Of a stretch of DNA of 64,000 nt, positions 9,314-23,200 are shown in pieces. The position numbers and the translations under genes were made by a program. Within the stretch, counting starts at the first letter, position 1. Each line of letters begins with the position of its first letter. The stretch comes from Nitzschia sp. pyKryTriq1 (Eukaryota > Bacillariophyta > Bacillariophyceae > Bacillariales > Bacillariaceae), in contig OY101116.1 in NCBI GenBank assembly GCA_956465555.1, positions 992,001-1,056,000 of the forward strand. Reading direction: 5' to 3'. Below the pieces are notes generated by a model. It worked only from the letters and a program-made list of their open reading frames with translations. It had not been told where the DNA came from and did not search any database.

Positions 9314-11107
9314 ATGGCGTCATCGTTGTTGGAGTTGCCAGAAGATGTCTGGCGTCACATTTCCGCGAATCTTGCCACTCCGGATCTTTTGCACTTTCTT
9401 TCTTCGCATCGACGGTTGCATGAGGGGCTAGGAAGATCCCCAGCCTTTTGGAAGTTTTTGCTTCAAGAGGACGAGGAGACCATAATTGGCTCTTCTCCTC
9501 GTGATAAGTACATGTTGCAAGCGTATCGAAGACACTTGCCGGCGGTGCAGTGGTATCCAGTGCAGCGGCTCTACAACGCAGGCGTTTCGCCACGTGAAGG
9601 ACACATCGCCTGCGTCTTTTCGACGCCCACCGAGGAGCGAATTTGTATTACGGGTGGATTCACTGACGATTCGACAGTCTATCTTTGCCAAGTTCCCTCT
9701 ACTGCTCATCCCAGTAGTACTACTCGTAGTAGCAGAGACGAGGAACAACGATCGTCTACTTGGACGTGGAGTCGACTCCACCCATCGGGCCCCCGAACGT
9801 TCGTTTACGGGTCCACATTGACCGCGTTGGATGAGACTCGAGCCATACGCTTTGGAGGATTTCTATCGGGTGGCTATTCCGCCGAGACGAACGACGTCGC
9901 GCTCTTGACTGTCGAAGAACAAGCGGACCAGCCAAACCGATTTTCCGCCCAGTGCCGAGTCATCCCTACACAGAATCCGCAATTTGGAGTGGGGCGCGCG
10001 TATCATAGTGCGACACTGCTCGCTGGGCGCTATTTGTTAATCTTGGGCGGAATGACAGGAAGTGGATGTATTGTGAGCGAAGCCATTTTGGATACACAAA
10101 CATGGACTTGGTTGGATCCTTCGCGGATTATGAGTGGAGCAGCATTGAGCAGTGGAGATTACAGACCGAGTGGACGACATGGACATTCCGTTATTTTGGA
10201 TGACCGACGGAATCGACTGCTGCTCTTTGGAGGGGGAAGTGGGACGGACTTGTTGCGATCAGGGAAGGATAATGCCGAAGTATGGCAGTTACAAATGAGG
10301 GATGGCTGGGCGACAGATCTAGAGGCTTCGTTCCCGTGGACTTGGAAGAAAATTCATGGCGAAATTCTCGTAGATGGAGAAGAGAAAGAGGAGGATGCAG
10401 ACGGCGGTGAAGGGCGGGAGAACAGCCAGGGAGAGGGTAGCAGCGTAGCATCTCAACCCATGTTGACTCCTGCCGAAACTCTTTGCCTGGGCCGATGCCA
10501 CAACGGAGTGAAAGTTTCGCCGGATACGGCAGTCTTGCTGTTTGGTTCGGGGAAGCCATCGACAAATGCGGTCCTTGCTTTTGATTTAAGAAACAACATA
10601 TTCATGCGTCCAAAGATCCTTGGGCCTCTCCCCAAGCCTCGATTCACCTTTGCCTCCGCATTCTTGCAGCGACAGGGATACATCCTTGTGCACGGCGGCT
10701 ATTCCTCACAAGAGGGTGATGCCATAGGCGACATGACGGTCTTGGATTTGGCACCCTTTGTTCATAATCGAGAGTTCTCAGGCCTAAGCGTGGATAGAAA
10801 TGCTCGATGCTATGGTCCAGTGACCAATGATGACGCTCGACGAGGGCGAATGGGAAGAGACACCTTCATGCAATACATGTTTGAGACACTTGGTGGAGTT
10901 GCGGACAACCAGCGACAAGGAATGGCAGCAGAAATGTTGGGACAAATGATCGCGAACGGGCAATACGGTGGGAGATCCTTTGCCCTTATGAACATGATTG
11001 CCAATGGATCTATGGTTCTTCGTGTCGGTAGTGAATATGACGATGACGATGACGAAGATGACCCGGACTACCAAGAAGAGAGCGACGATGAAATGGGAGG
11101 CCTGTGA
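9314..11107 (+). CDS. F-box protein with kelch repeats
   Basis: Likely a substrate-recognition subunit of an SCF E3 ubiquitin ligase. 597 residues, single exon. Residues 5-50 are an F-box (L-L-E-L-P-E-D-V-W-R-H-I-S-A-N-L). Then come about five kelch blades, each with a double-Gly strand: I-C-I-T-G-G-F, L-L-I-L-G-G-M-T-G-S-G, L-L-L-F-G-G-G-S-G, V-L-L-F-G-S-G and I-L-V-H-G-G-Y. An acidic, disordered Glu/Asp insertion separates the third and fourth (about 350-375). The C-terminus is an Asp/Glu tail (D-D-D-D-D-E-D-D-P-D). The propeller would bind the substrate, which cannot be predicted. It is convergent with the giant gene, 117 bp apart. Confidence 0.9.
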   Translation: MASSLLELPEDVWRHISANLATPDLLHFLSSHRRLHEGLGRSPAFWKFLLQEDEETIIGSSPRDKYMLQAYRRHLPAVQWYPVQRLYNAGVSPREGHIACVFSTPTEERICITGGFTDDSTVYLCQVPSTAHPSSTTRSSRDEEQRSSTWTWSRLHPSGPRTFVYGSTLTALDETRAIRFGGFLSGGYSAETNDVALLTVEEQADQPNRFSAQCRVIPTQNPQFGVGRAYHSATLLAGRYLLILGGMTGSGCIVSEAILDTQTWTWLDPSRIMSGAALSSGDYRPSGRHGHSVILDDRRNRLLLFGGGSGTDLLRSGKDNAEVWQLQMRDGWATDLEASFPWTWKKIHGEILVDGEEKEEDADGGEGRENSQGEGSSVASQPMLTPAETLCLGRCHNGVKVSPDTAVLLFGSGKPSTNAVLAFDLRNNIFMRPKILGPLPKPRFTFASAFLQRQGYILVHGGYSSQEGDAIGDMTVLDLAPFVHNREFSGLSVDRNARCYGPVTNDDARRGRMGRDTFMQYMFETLGGVADNQRQGMAAEMLGQMIANGQYGGRSFALMNMIANGSMVLRVGSEYDDDDDEDDPDYQEESDDEMGGL

Positions 11108-11224
11108 ATTTTTAACAACAATCATCATGTATATAAACTTTCTAATTTACACATTTCAGTTTGAACCTCTTCGTGTCTTCGATTCTTACAACTGTAGTTG
11201 ATCAAAGACGTGGCTTCGTGCCCA

Positions 11225-14200
11225 TCACTTGGGGTTGATATACCCACCCGCAGCGGGCGCCACATTCTGTTGACTCGTGTCACTGTATTCCTTGAGGAAG
11301 AAACGACGGCTCTTCAAATCCCATCCCTTCTTCCTTGGCGGGTCACTTCCACTCACAAATCCAATCAAATTCATGGTATTGAATACCCAAATACTTCCTT
11401 GTCGGCCACCCGAGCCACTGTCGTCCCAGACCTTTGCAAGATATCCACTGGGCTTGACCCAGTCGACGGGAACGCAGCGCATACAGGTCACATCAGGCTC
11501 CTTGTCCACCTTGCTTCCAATGAATCCAAGGGCAACAAAACCCTCTCCTGGTGGCACCGGTTCCCAGGCGTAAAAAGGGTTGCTTCCATGGGTTACACTC
11601 CATGCTAGGCGGAATCGAGCTGGATGTGGCATGTATCGATCAAGCACATGAGGTAACCAGCTGCTACCTCCCACCCAGCTTCCTGTGGTATCGGTCACTT
11701 CTAAGCACAGGCTGTCCTTATCACTGCGATTCGGGTTATCGTAGTTAGATCCAGCAAAGTGTCCAAGACAAATGGCATCCTTGTTTTGGCGGAATGCACC
11801 TCCGCCAACGTAGGGCTCCCAAATACTGATTTTTTGTCGGCTCATACTACCCTGGCTGTTCCAAACCAGGTTGAATTTAGTAATCTTCCTGACCTTGACC
11901 TTGATCGCAGCAAGAATAGGCGGCGGTATGTTGACAATCTTCTTCTCCTTGTCGGCCGAAGGCATCGGCGGCAAAGGCATGCCACCATTGTATGCTGCAG
12001 CGTTCGATGCCATCGTCCCGTCATCGTCGAATCCAACAGCGCTCTTGAATTCGTCGAGATTTATGTATCCATCGCGGTCCTTGTCTAGCTCTTTCATGAA
12101 TCCGAGGAGCAGTACTTGGTCGAGTTTGAGGCCGAGCCAGTCTAGTCCACGCTTGAGGTCATCATAGTTCAAAAGACCATCGCGATCTCGATCGATAGCA
12201 GCAAAACAATCCCTTGGGTACATTCCTCTTCCCTTCAACAACGCCGTGATCCGTCCAGCGGCGATCTTGTAGTTGAGCAGGTGATGTTCGTCTGCGGTGA
12301 TGAAGACCTTCGATAGGGCAGTTGTGGCTGGATCCTTTTGCTTGCGACGGCGGTTGCTTCTAACTTCCACGAAGAAGTTATAGCGTTTTTCAAGTTCGTT
12401 TTCTTGCAGTGCACGAAGTACGAGACTGACTTCACGGGGCTGGTAGTTGAGTTGACTGTCAATAAATCGGTAGCATGACTGTGAGGTGGAATCCTGGAAT
12501 GCTTGCGCTGGTTTATACCCGTAGGTGGAATCCAAAGTCGTACGATCTGTTCGAAGAGCCACAGCCGTGTCTCGTCCCGGGATCAATGGGAGGTGCGTCT
12601 GTTGGTGCATCACGGCGCGCATGCACTCGGCTTCAAACAGCGACAATGCCACGTAATACCTGCCTGCCTGGATCCTATAGTATAAGCGTTTCTCGAGAAG
12701 CTGCTTTAGCTCGTCAAATGTCACAGGACGGGTTCGAAGCTCTGGCATCTGTTGGAAAAGCTTGTCACCTTCTTCTCCGTCCACGTCAACATCAACGGCC
12801 CGTAGGACCTCTTTCAGTTCTGCGGCGGAGATTGTTCCCGAAGTATTTCCATCGGGTCCAGTGAAAGCTCGTCTCAGCATCTTTTCTTGGGCTCCGCTGA
12901 TGGCCTTTCCTTCAGCTGCAACATCTTGAAGTGCGGCTCTTGACGGGACGAAATCCATAGTGACAATTACATTCTTCAGCCGACGATGAGTTTTGGTGCT
13001 CCACGACTTGTCGTAATAGTTCTTGGATATGTACATGTAGTTTGGAAACTGAAGCGACACTCCTTTGGAGAATAGGTAGTTTTTCACTGAGAACTCGGAC
13101 GCAGGGTAAAAGTACTTTTGCCACGGTGGAGCATCGAACTCGTCCAGCTCCTTGTTCTTCTTCCATTTTCCGTGATCCGCAGAGAAAGGTACAGATAGAG
13201 ACTCCGGCTTCCAAGGATCGGGGTTTTCTCCATCACGTGAATATTTCTTCTTTTTCGGAGACTCATCAACCACTTCTTCCTCTTCCTCCTCTTCTTCCTC
13301 CTCCTCTTCCTCTTCTTCCTCCTCCTCCTGTAACACGAGCACAACAAAGGTTAGAAAAGTTCCCGTGAACCAACAACTTGCAAAAAAGCTTCGAAATGCT
13401 TACCTGCTCTTTGAGCACTTCTTCCTCGGCAGTCTGTTCCTTCTGCATGTTGGCATCCTTTTCTTCCTCCTCAGCTTCTTCAACGACGGCTTGCGGTCCG
13501 AATCGCTTCGACTGCAGCCCTTCGGAATTGACAAGGACGAGCAAGATTTTGTCGATGACAGCCTTGTCGTAATCATTGACAATGAAATCCTTCCGGCGGA
13601 TTACACTGTTTCTAAGCGTGTCGGATAAAGGCACTGGTATGGGAATGCTGTTTTGTACCGTGAAATCGAGACGTTCGGAGAGGATATCAATCGAATTCTG
13701 GATTTTGTCGATACCAACAAGTTTCCCCTTCGAAGCCCCGTGGTTTGGTAGAACAAGAGATTTGATAGCATCAAAGTCGTCCTCGAACAAACGTTCCGAT
13801 CCTCTGAGCCATGCTTCAAACCCAGCAGTGCCATCTTGCTGATCACCAGCGGATGTCTTCGCATTATTTTGCTGTGCGAATTCCTTCAAACGATCAGAGA
13901 ATGCAAGCTGCGTCAATTCTCGGTAGTGGCTGTTTAGGAGGTGGTAAGCCCGCTTTCTTGATACGTTGTCAACACTTTGTTGGCAAAGCATCCTAAACTG
14001 CATGTTTTCGCTCCTCATCCCATTGACTGATAGCCATGCGGCCACATTGATGAGTAACTGTCGTCCACCAGCTGCGACCGTGGGTACCGGGGGAGGGGCC
14101 AACGGGTTGTCAAGAGCAAGGAGATCTGCGCCATAGCTATTCGGTAGTGGGGCGGGTGGTTGGGCCCTTTGGGCAAAGGCTGCCTGATTTTTGGCAAGTT

Positions 14201-17200
14201 TCTCTTGCTGCTCGTTAATCAATTTCATAACCTCAGGGATAATGAAAAGCTCCAGTGTCTGACCCTTTCCGATACCTCGCATTCGGAATGCTCCTTGAGC
14301 ATAGTCTCGGAATGTCATATCCTTGCCAAGCGTGATGGCTGCTCTAGCGTCAATGCACTGGTGAATGTCCATACCAGTGGTGTGAATCTGGTCATAAAAC
14401 GAGAAGCGTCGTTCTGGCGGAATTCCCGCCTGATTCAAGCGCACGACAGTCATGCCATGCCGCATGAGGATCATCTTTCTGTCAGCGTGGTCGAGGAAAG
14501 CAACACCGTCGAATTGTGCCGGGAGTCGGTGGAGTAGGTACTTCGCTACGTCGAAGTTGCTCATGCCGGTGATTAGAGCTCCGCAATCCAGCAGTGCGTG
14601 GAATGGAGGATTCGCTGTAGCAATAGCATCAAGAAGTTTTGTGACACCCCAGTCGGCACCCAGGACGCGACTGGACATAATCGATTCACTTGTTAGGAAA
14701 TGCAAAATTTGTCCATCGACACCTTCGTCATATTGACACTGCCCAAGCTCTTCTGGCAGAAGGTCACTTGGTGTTCCACTAAAACCGACCCGTCTGCTGA
14801 ACAACATCTCTCCCCCCAGATCTTGGCCTGAAGCGCTAATTTTCTCATGATGCATTTCCATTGTCAGAGGGAAGACAAATTCGTGCAGATAATACTGGAT
14901 AACTTCGGGAATGTTTCGAAGGAGGTTGTACGTAACACCCATATGATTTTCATCCTTCAAGTCTAGGAGGTGGAGAGGCCAAATATCATCAGCACCTCTA
15001 CCTCCGATCCGTCGGCCCATCGGGACAAGCGAATACAAACTCATTTCGCCATCAACCTCCTCGCCCCTGTTTTCCTCTCCCTCGCGGGGTCCACGGACCT
15101 TTCCACCTGCTGCCTCTACCCAGGCCTTGTACCGCAAGGCAGAAGGACGCTTGTGATACGGTCCAAACTCAGAGTCAAGCTTCTCTCGCAATTCCATCAA
15201 CACGTTCTCAAAATCAGAAAACCGAAGGCCTTCGTATCTGTATGCCAAAATAGTAAGACCGATGACAATGTCAGGGTGCGAAAATTGACTCGCTCGACTG
15301 GGAATATCCTTTCCAATGAACGGGATTGCCGCCAACTGTCTCGCGAGAGAGATAGTCTTTTCCGTGCTGTTCTTGATATCTGCCTTCGAAAGAAGACCGA
15401 ACGTCACGCGATTGATCTTGCTCATCACATGAGGAATAAAGTTTCGCAGAAGATCGTGGCTCAGATTCAACATCTTCATGTATTCGTCGTCAAGAGCAAC
15501 TTGAACAGCAGATGCAGCTTGTGTATCTTTCAGGGGTCCATTCATCATGTACGAAAGCAGGTGCTTGTCCTCAACTTGGGGAAGACGCTTGTTGCGCAGG
15601 TACTGAAGCTGCCATCGGGCCATCAACGGCTTGAGTTGCTTGTGATAAAATGGCTTATTCAACAGAACCAAGTGCGGAGTATACTGCATGTCTTTGTTCA
15701 TGATACCGTTTCTGATCACCATAGCGATGTTCTCCAAAATTGAGATCGCCTCTCGACTGTCCTTGAATTCGACCGACATCTTCTTAGTAGAACTGTAGAA
15801 GATTGCATCCAGAAGATGCCACTGCATGTCCCACCTGAGGCCGATTCCCATCTTCGAACGTGAATAGTCGATTGGATCCTTGAGCCCGATAGGCCAGTTC
15901 AGCTCGCTCTTGAGGGGATGCAATAAGAGGTCCACTTCGTCAAGAAGGAGAACACCGCTTCCGAAGAGCTTGAGAATTTCTGAGCAATAGTAAACGTCTT
16001 CGGGGTCCACTTGGGTTTGCACAATTTCAGTGCGATCGCGGAACCTTCTCGCGATAGCCGAAACGGAAAATGCGCTGAAAATGCCGTTGTTGGCAGGCTG
16101 CCTGCTTCCGCCGCGTCCGAACTTGGCTTCTTCGAGGATTTTCATCATTTCAATAAATTTGAGCTGGAAAGATTTGATACTTGTTGGAGTGGCACAAATC
16201 ACTGCTCGACTATCACGAGCCTTGCACAATTTCAGGTAAAGATCCTTCGTAATAGTGGAGCCTCTGTTGAAGCTGAAGGTGAAAACGGGTTTACGGACAA
16301 CGGCAGCAAATTTTTCACGCATTACTCCTCGGGAAAATTCAAGAAGAGCATGGGGAACCACTTGAGTGACCAAAGATTTTCCATCAGCAAGCATCAAGGC
16401 AAGCAACGGAGTCACAACAGTGGTCTTGCCCGCACCCATGATCATCTGGTGACACATTGATTGACCGTTACGAAGTGACTCCAAGAATTTGTTCACCAGG
16501 ATCACCTGGCTCTTTCTAAGCATCAATGAGTAGGTGAACTCGAAGACAAGGAATCTAGGATCGAATTCGATGAAGTTTGGATTCTGTGGATTCATCTTCA
16601 TGAAATGACGTTCCGTGGTGATGTCCGTCGCGACCTTCGTGGCTTGAAGATCAATTTCCTTACAGAGTCGCACACGTTGCGCTGGATCATTTGCGGGTTT
16701 CACCCTTCGTAGCAAGCCCATTAGCTTTGACAAACTGTACATAGACAGAGTCCGTGTAAGACTACATGTTTCAACGAGCAATAATAAATCATATCATCTT
16801 CGAGTGCTTACCTTGTCAATGCCCGATCGGTTTGGCTAATACGAATCGATGTCAACATGGCCACAACCGTAAGACTTGTCACAGTCTTGTAGGCGACTCC
16901 AGACATGTAAGGGTTCAACGATCGGATGTCGTGTTCTGCGGTTGTCGAGAGAATGGACGCAACTAGGAGCTCGAACCATGCAGCCGGTTCCCTTTCGCTC
17001 ACTTGACCCAGCCTAAACTTCAAGAAGTTGATTTCACCATAGGGGCCGCCAGCACCTGGAGTATCACTCCTTTCGTCGCTGGTTGCGATGGCCAGTGCTC
17101 GATTCATGAGATTCCAGAGAGACTTACGGTCAAAGTCCATGGCCTGATTCAAACCTCTGATCAAATCGGTTAATCGAGAAATAGCCGAATTCAGGGCTAC

Positions 17201-20200
17201 AGGATTCGAGTGGAAAGCATTCACTTCGCCAGGCGTGAAGCCGATCAGAGTCGGTTTCTTCTCAGAATTCGCCTGTTGAGAGTACTTCAACACGTCTGTT
17301 GCTACCCGCTGCATCGTCGCCTGTGAGCAATGAGTTGTGGCCGACTTATCAACGGACACATCAAATGGCACTGCCCCTGAGACGGGAGGTAGCCCCAGTT
17401 CAGGTCTCGAAAGTTCGATGACAAACTTCTCAAGCTTCATCGGGGCCAGCGGCGTGGTAGCAAAAGCCTGTAGCTGTTTCAATGGAATGTTGACCGCGGC
17501 ACAATTCTGAACGTCTAGGTAAAAGGTAGAACGCGAGTAGTCAGTCAATCGAGGTACAACCCACAACCGGTGCTGAGAGTAATTCTCTGGCCGACTTAAA
17601 ATCATTGCTGTTCTAGGGATCGACTCGTTGAGTGTTTGTGTGTTGATGAGCATCGACTTCACAGACGGCTGGATTAAAAAAGCGTGCAACTCGTCCAGAA
17701 GCCGAGTCACGGCATCCTTTCCTTGGAACATTCCCTTAATCTTGTTCATTCCGCTGTCGATTTTGAATTTCGGAATATTCGGGTGCGAGGCCACCTGGGG
17801 ATTCTCTGCGAGGATTCTGAGGGCGGACATCTCAGCCGTTCCTGATTTGAAATCCCCGGGAGGGATTAAACGGAAAAGCAATCGTCCCCAGTTGTGTGGT
17901 CTGTCATTCGGGTGGAGTTTAAAGCCAACGGTATTTGTCAACAGGTCATACATCAGGGGGAAGCCATACTTGGAGGAAGTCAACTCCACGCCGGATGTGA
18001 GGGCAGCGTTGATGAACTCAAGAGCCTTCAAGCCACCATAAGCAACTTGATCCTATAAGAATTGTTGCAAGTCTTCCGTGAGAATTCGGGCATTTCCACT
18101 GCGATGTGACGAATTGATCATTTTTGATGTCTTACCTCTTCGGGTCGGCTGTAGGCCGCACCGAAAAACTTCGATGTTAGCATAGTCTTTTTTGGATTAT
18201 CGAGGATAGTTGTATCTGGACCAATATCGAAATTGTCAATAGAGGGGGGACGTTCAGTTCCCAGCTTGACAGTCAGACTTTTGTCCTTGGGTAGAGTTGC
18301 AAGGCTGCTCACAGCCGTGACAAAGGCCTTGCGATTAAGCAACGTGAGCGAAAGTCTTCCTCGGGCGTCTGAGCTACAAAGCTGCAGCAAAAGCAGTTCT
18401 TCCTCTGTCGTCAACCGGCACGCTGACGACACAAAAGCATGCTTTTTCGCGTACTCTTCCATCTCTTCGGCCACACTCCACGGGCACTTCATAGTCGTTT
18501 CCTCCCCTAACCCAACGGTCACGACCGACAATTTCAATCTACAAGCGTGTGCATCGGGGTGGTAATCGTTTCCAAGGAACTCCAATTGATTGAATATTTG
18601 TTGCTAGTAGAGCACGAAAAGATGTGAGAAACAGGCAAAACTCCAACATTCGCCAATGGCAGAGGCGACGTACCTCTTCGGGAGTGAGATTCTCACTGAC
18701 ACAAGATTCCACCATCTTGAAAACTTCTTGATACGATCCGGTAATGAAATACATCACCATCAAGTACAGGGATGACGCAAGCGATGGCGTGACAAGAAAC
18801 GACCTTGAGTTGTGAATAGGGTAGAGGTAGCAGCGAACTTCCCCAATATTGTCAATCCATTCCTTGTTTCTGCGGTCAAGAATCACTTGCACAGAGAGCC
18901 GAGTGCCATCTGTGTGCAACCGACGCGGCAACGCACAACCGGGCATCAAAATAAAGAGATCGTTTTCCGCATTCTGCAAGACAATAAAATGGGAAATAGT
19001 TCCAAGAAGCTTATCGGCAATGTCGCGCGACTCGCTGGAAACTGCGATGAACAGGCCATCAAAGTCGTTACTATACAAACGGAACTCTTTCTTGCCTTCA
19101 GTTGTTTCAAATTCCTTCGCTTTGAATGAAAGATTTACTCGAGGCAGTTCAATGTAATCGATCGATGCCGCGGCATGGGCACTTTGGACTTTAGCATAAC
19201 TCCAAACGAGAACATGCGCAAGGTTATCCAATTTCGACAAGAGCATACCAACTCTCTTCAGGAGCGACGAGGGTGGTGCTGAAACGACATTCAGCAGCGT
19301 CATAGAAGGTCTATTTGGATCGATCGTGTCGATCAAGGGGTCGGAGCTCAAGACGGGAATTCGTTGAACCACGGCTTCAGCTTCAGTGTTACAAAACCCA
19401 GTCGTGTCCATGCCAGGATCTTTCGTGAGGACAACTTTCAGTCTCGTCGACGGCTTGTCGGCTTGTTCCTTGTCCTTCTTCGCTTTCTCTAAATCGATTT
19501 CATCATCGTCATCTTCGTCCTTGGGTGCGGGTTTTTCGTATCCAATTAAGTCGTCATTCTCGCTTTGCCAGAAGATGTATTTTTCCACAAGCGCAGCTGG
19601 TAGAAGCCCTGCCAGGAAGCGCTCTGGAATGTAGGTCTGGGTTCCAAGTCGTGCGTTCAAGGCTCGAGTGACGACCAACGAAGGCTTCGGTCCAAAAGTA
19701 GTCATTGGAACACCAGCAGATAAAGACAAGATTCCACCGACACGGTCGGGATATGGCTCGCCGTTTCGCACCTCGTGCAAGGCAATGGATAGGTTCGATG
19801 CATATTCAAGCACCCGGAAATGACGCCTGGCATGTTCGACAACGTTGAAGACTTGGATAGCTGGTGGGTGCTGGGTTAGAATGACCTCTTTCAGAGTATG
19901 GGTGCACATACTTTCATCTTTCTTGTTCTCAATCCAACCCGTCAATAAAGCGAACGGTTCCTCTGAGAAGTCTTTGCTTGACATGTATAGCGTAACGTTC
20001 GGCAGTATAAGTGGTAGCTTGTCTTTAAGGATCTCCGCCATCCACGACTCTCCGGTTCTGAGCCCGTTCGGGAATTTTCGCGAATGTTTTGGGTGCAAGA
20101 ACTCTTTCTTGTCCTTGTAATTTCTCATGTCTGGACTCCATGACTCGACATCATAGCGTCGACCAACCAAACGCCACCAATAGCGGTTTGTAGTGTGCAT

Positions 20201-23200
20201 GACTTCAGCACATGCCACGTCTGTTGCATCCGACATAGCAAGGTGACGAATAGCAGCAAAATCAGGATCTTCCATGATATGTTGATCCAGTAGGGTCATC
20301 TTGTGATTCTGCAAAGTGAAGTCACTCAATTGTACATTGACTTCGATACCGACCGCTTTCGTCGTAACATAGAGCATCCACTGTTCGTAAGTCTGTCCCG
20401 GCTTCGGCTTCCGGTAAGACCCGTCGCGGAGCTTGATATCCTCTGTGTCTGGGACAAATCGACCATAACATGTTGGGTGCCCGATACTCTGCCAGTGACG
20501 CTTGTTGAGCTTGGAGTCCTCAGCATCACGACTTCCGGTACCAGTGGCGATTCTCACAACAGACTCCATCACATGATCACCGTCTTCTGGTTTCTCACGA
20601 ATAAATCTCAGAACATTGTATCGATGAGTTTGAATGAGGTCAAAAATTTCCGATTGGGAAATCTGAATGGAAGGTGGGGGCTTGGTCGGGTTATTCGTAT
20701 CCTGCAAATCATCGTAGACCTTGTTGCTGAATCGAAGGTTGATCGTCAGATAGACTTGCGATGACATCAAGATTGAAACGGCGCGGAAATCCAAATCTTC
20801 GTAGTCGTAATTTTTGAAGAGGTACATCAAGTGGGCGTGCACGAGGCAAGCAACATCAACATCCTTGTTTCGGGTAGGGTCGATCCAGTATTCCAAAGTA
20901 GGAATAGCCTGAGAGTCAAGCATCGTCCGAAGTTTCTTTAGAGCATTCTCAACCACAATGTTATCCAATGTCTCCAATCCTCTGGGGCGAGGCTGCCCAG
21001 GAACACATTTCTTCAGCGCGTACTTCAAGTAACCTTCAACGCGCACCGCAAGGCGAATTGTGTACAAAATCAAGGGCCCAGAGGAAGATTTCTTTGTGTA
21101 TCGTCCAACATCCATGTCGAGGGCACGCTCCAGCATCTTCACGATACATTTGGTGAGTACATCTGGGGATTTCGCAATTTCGTTGAAAAGAGTTCCATGC
21201 GCAGTTGCAAGTAGAGCCTCCAGGCGGTCGAAGTCTTTGACAGGAATTTCGTCGATCACGTCCGTAAAGTCTGATGGCTTCCATCGACCGGGCTCGAAAA
21301 GTGCAGCATCCACAATCATCTGAAGAGACTTGGACTTTAGCGCAGACAGTCTACCAGGGTCTCCATTAGCGAAGAAATCCAAAATAAGCGGAATTCGAAT
21401 GTACGGAACAGTCAAAAATTGAACAAATTTCTCAGAGTCAGAGGGAGACAACACGTGACCAAAAGTAGGCAGCTCTTTGTTATCTAGATGCAAAACATCG
21501 TCCTCTGTTCTGACAGACACATTCTTGGAACTGAAATCAGAGCATTGGGAGAGTCAGCGGAGTTGCTTCGTGGCAAAAGAGTGTGCGAGGGCAATATTAA
21601 CGTACCGTTTGTTCTGGAATTTGTCGCCACAAGAGTTGACAACAGTATTTGGATCCGCGGAGGAAAGACGAGCTCTAACAGCTCGCTGTTTGCTCGAAAA
21701 TAGTGCCATGAAACCTTTGTATTGATTGTCAAACGAGGGAGCTACTGCGATTTTCTCCACATATTCTTGAGGATGGCCATGAAACGCTGTCACATGGTAG
21801 AACAGACGAGGGTCATCCTTGTTGATCTTCTTAACCTTCCAGTGCAAAGTCGCGTCGGCAGGCATCCACGCCTTGTTGTCGGATACATCTCCGGCTGTCT
21901 GGGCTTGTCCGGAGACAGCGAACTTGAAATGAAACACAATATCGCGAAAGTACTCGAACTCTGGCAAAACTTCAATGATGGAGCCGTTGGTTCCAGCGAT
22001 GAGACTAGCCGAATAATTTATCACGTCTTCGTCTGTGGGTGGAAATGGACGCGCGAGCGCCAAATTGATCGCAAGCTGATTGATTAGTTCCGTGTCACCG
22101 TCCATAGGAGTCATGTTGTTGTCAAAGTTAAAAATTGTCTTTCGCTGGAATCCCCGTGAATTCATGGTTGAAGCGCGGAGGTAGTCCAGACATTGGAAAC
22201 GCAACGAGCAAAGATTTGGGTCATAAATCGGCAGATTGGATCCAAGAGAATCAAATGATCCAGCCTCAATGGCAAACGGCTCGGTAGGTCCCTCACACAT
22301 TCCGGAGTAGTGCAACGCAAAGGTGCTCGGGTCATCGCAAGCCTTGACACGACAGATGGCATCAGCGACACAGGCGGCGCAAGCGAAGGAAATAGATCGA
22401 ATCGCCACGAGACCTCGAGATTGCTGCACACATGCAGTGGCAGCTGAGTAAATTCGACAGATACGACGAATCAAGAACAAGAGATTGAGCTGAGTCTCAC
22501 GACGCATCTCATTCTTGCGCCAAAAACAGAATCTTGGGTCCGAATTGGGCATTGGGAGAATAACTGTCATTGCATATTGAGCAGCTGAGGCTGCAAACGC
22601 CGGTGCGTTCTTGATCAGACGCCTCTGTTGCAGCAAGAGACTGCAGGCATCAGCAATACGTTGCAATGACGATGACGCCGTCATGTAGTTCGTTGCAATG
22701 GGAGGCAATTCCTCGTCGGTGATCACAGCTGGGATCAGAATTGGATCGGGTCGAGGCTCTCCCATGAGTTTCTTGACAACATTTTCGTAGTCATCGCGCC
22801 GCAATCGACCAAAGTAGGGATACGCCGCCGACCCCGATTCGGCGCGCAGGGACTTGATGATACCCTTAGAAAAATCGTCTGACAAGGCTGATTTGGAAAG
22901 CCCGTGAGAGTACTGATCAATCTGCTTGGATGCAGTGAAGTTTATCGCTCGATGAAGTTTATCCAATAAATCCCACGTGCTCGACAATGCTGAACCCAGA
23001 GTACCATCCCCCACTTTGTTGCCATCCATGGTAGAAGCAAATCCAGCCAAGTTACGTCCCGTCAATTTCAGAATTCGAGTATCTTCTGGATCCATGGAAT
23101 GAGCAGGTGCATTTTCAATTTCTGCATAGGCTAGATCCACGGCTGCATTCATGAGCAATAGAGACGAATAGTTGGAACCCCGCATACCGTTCTGTGGTGT

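Noticed and set aside
13274-13327. CRISPR-like or other spaced repeat array
   Set aside because: It is a coding polyglutamate tract with no spacers; no CRISPR array occurs in this eukaryotic window.
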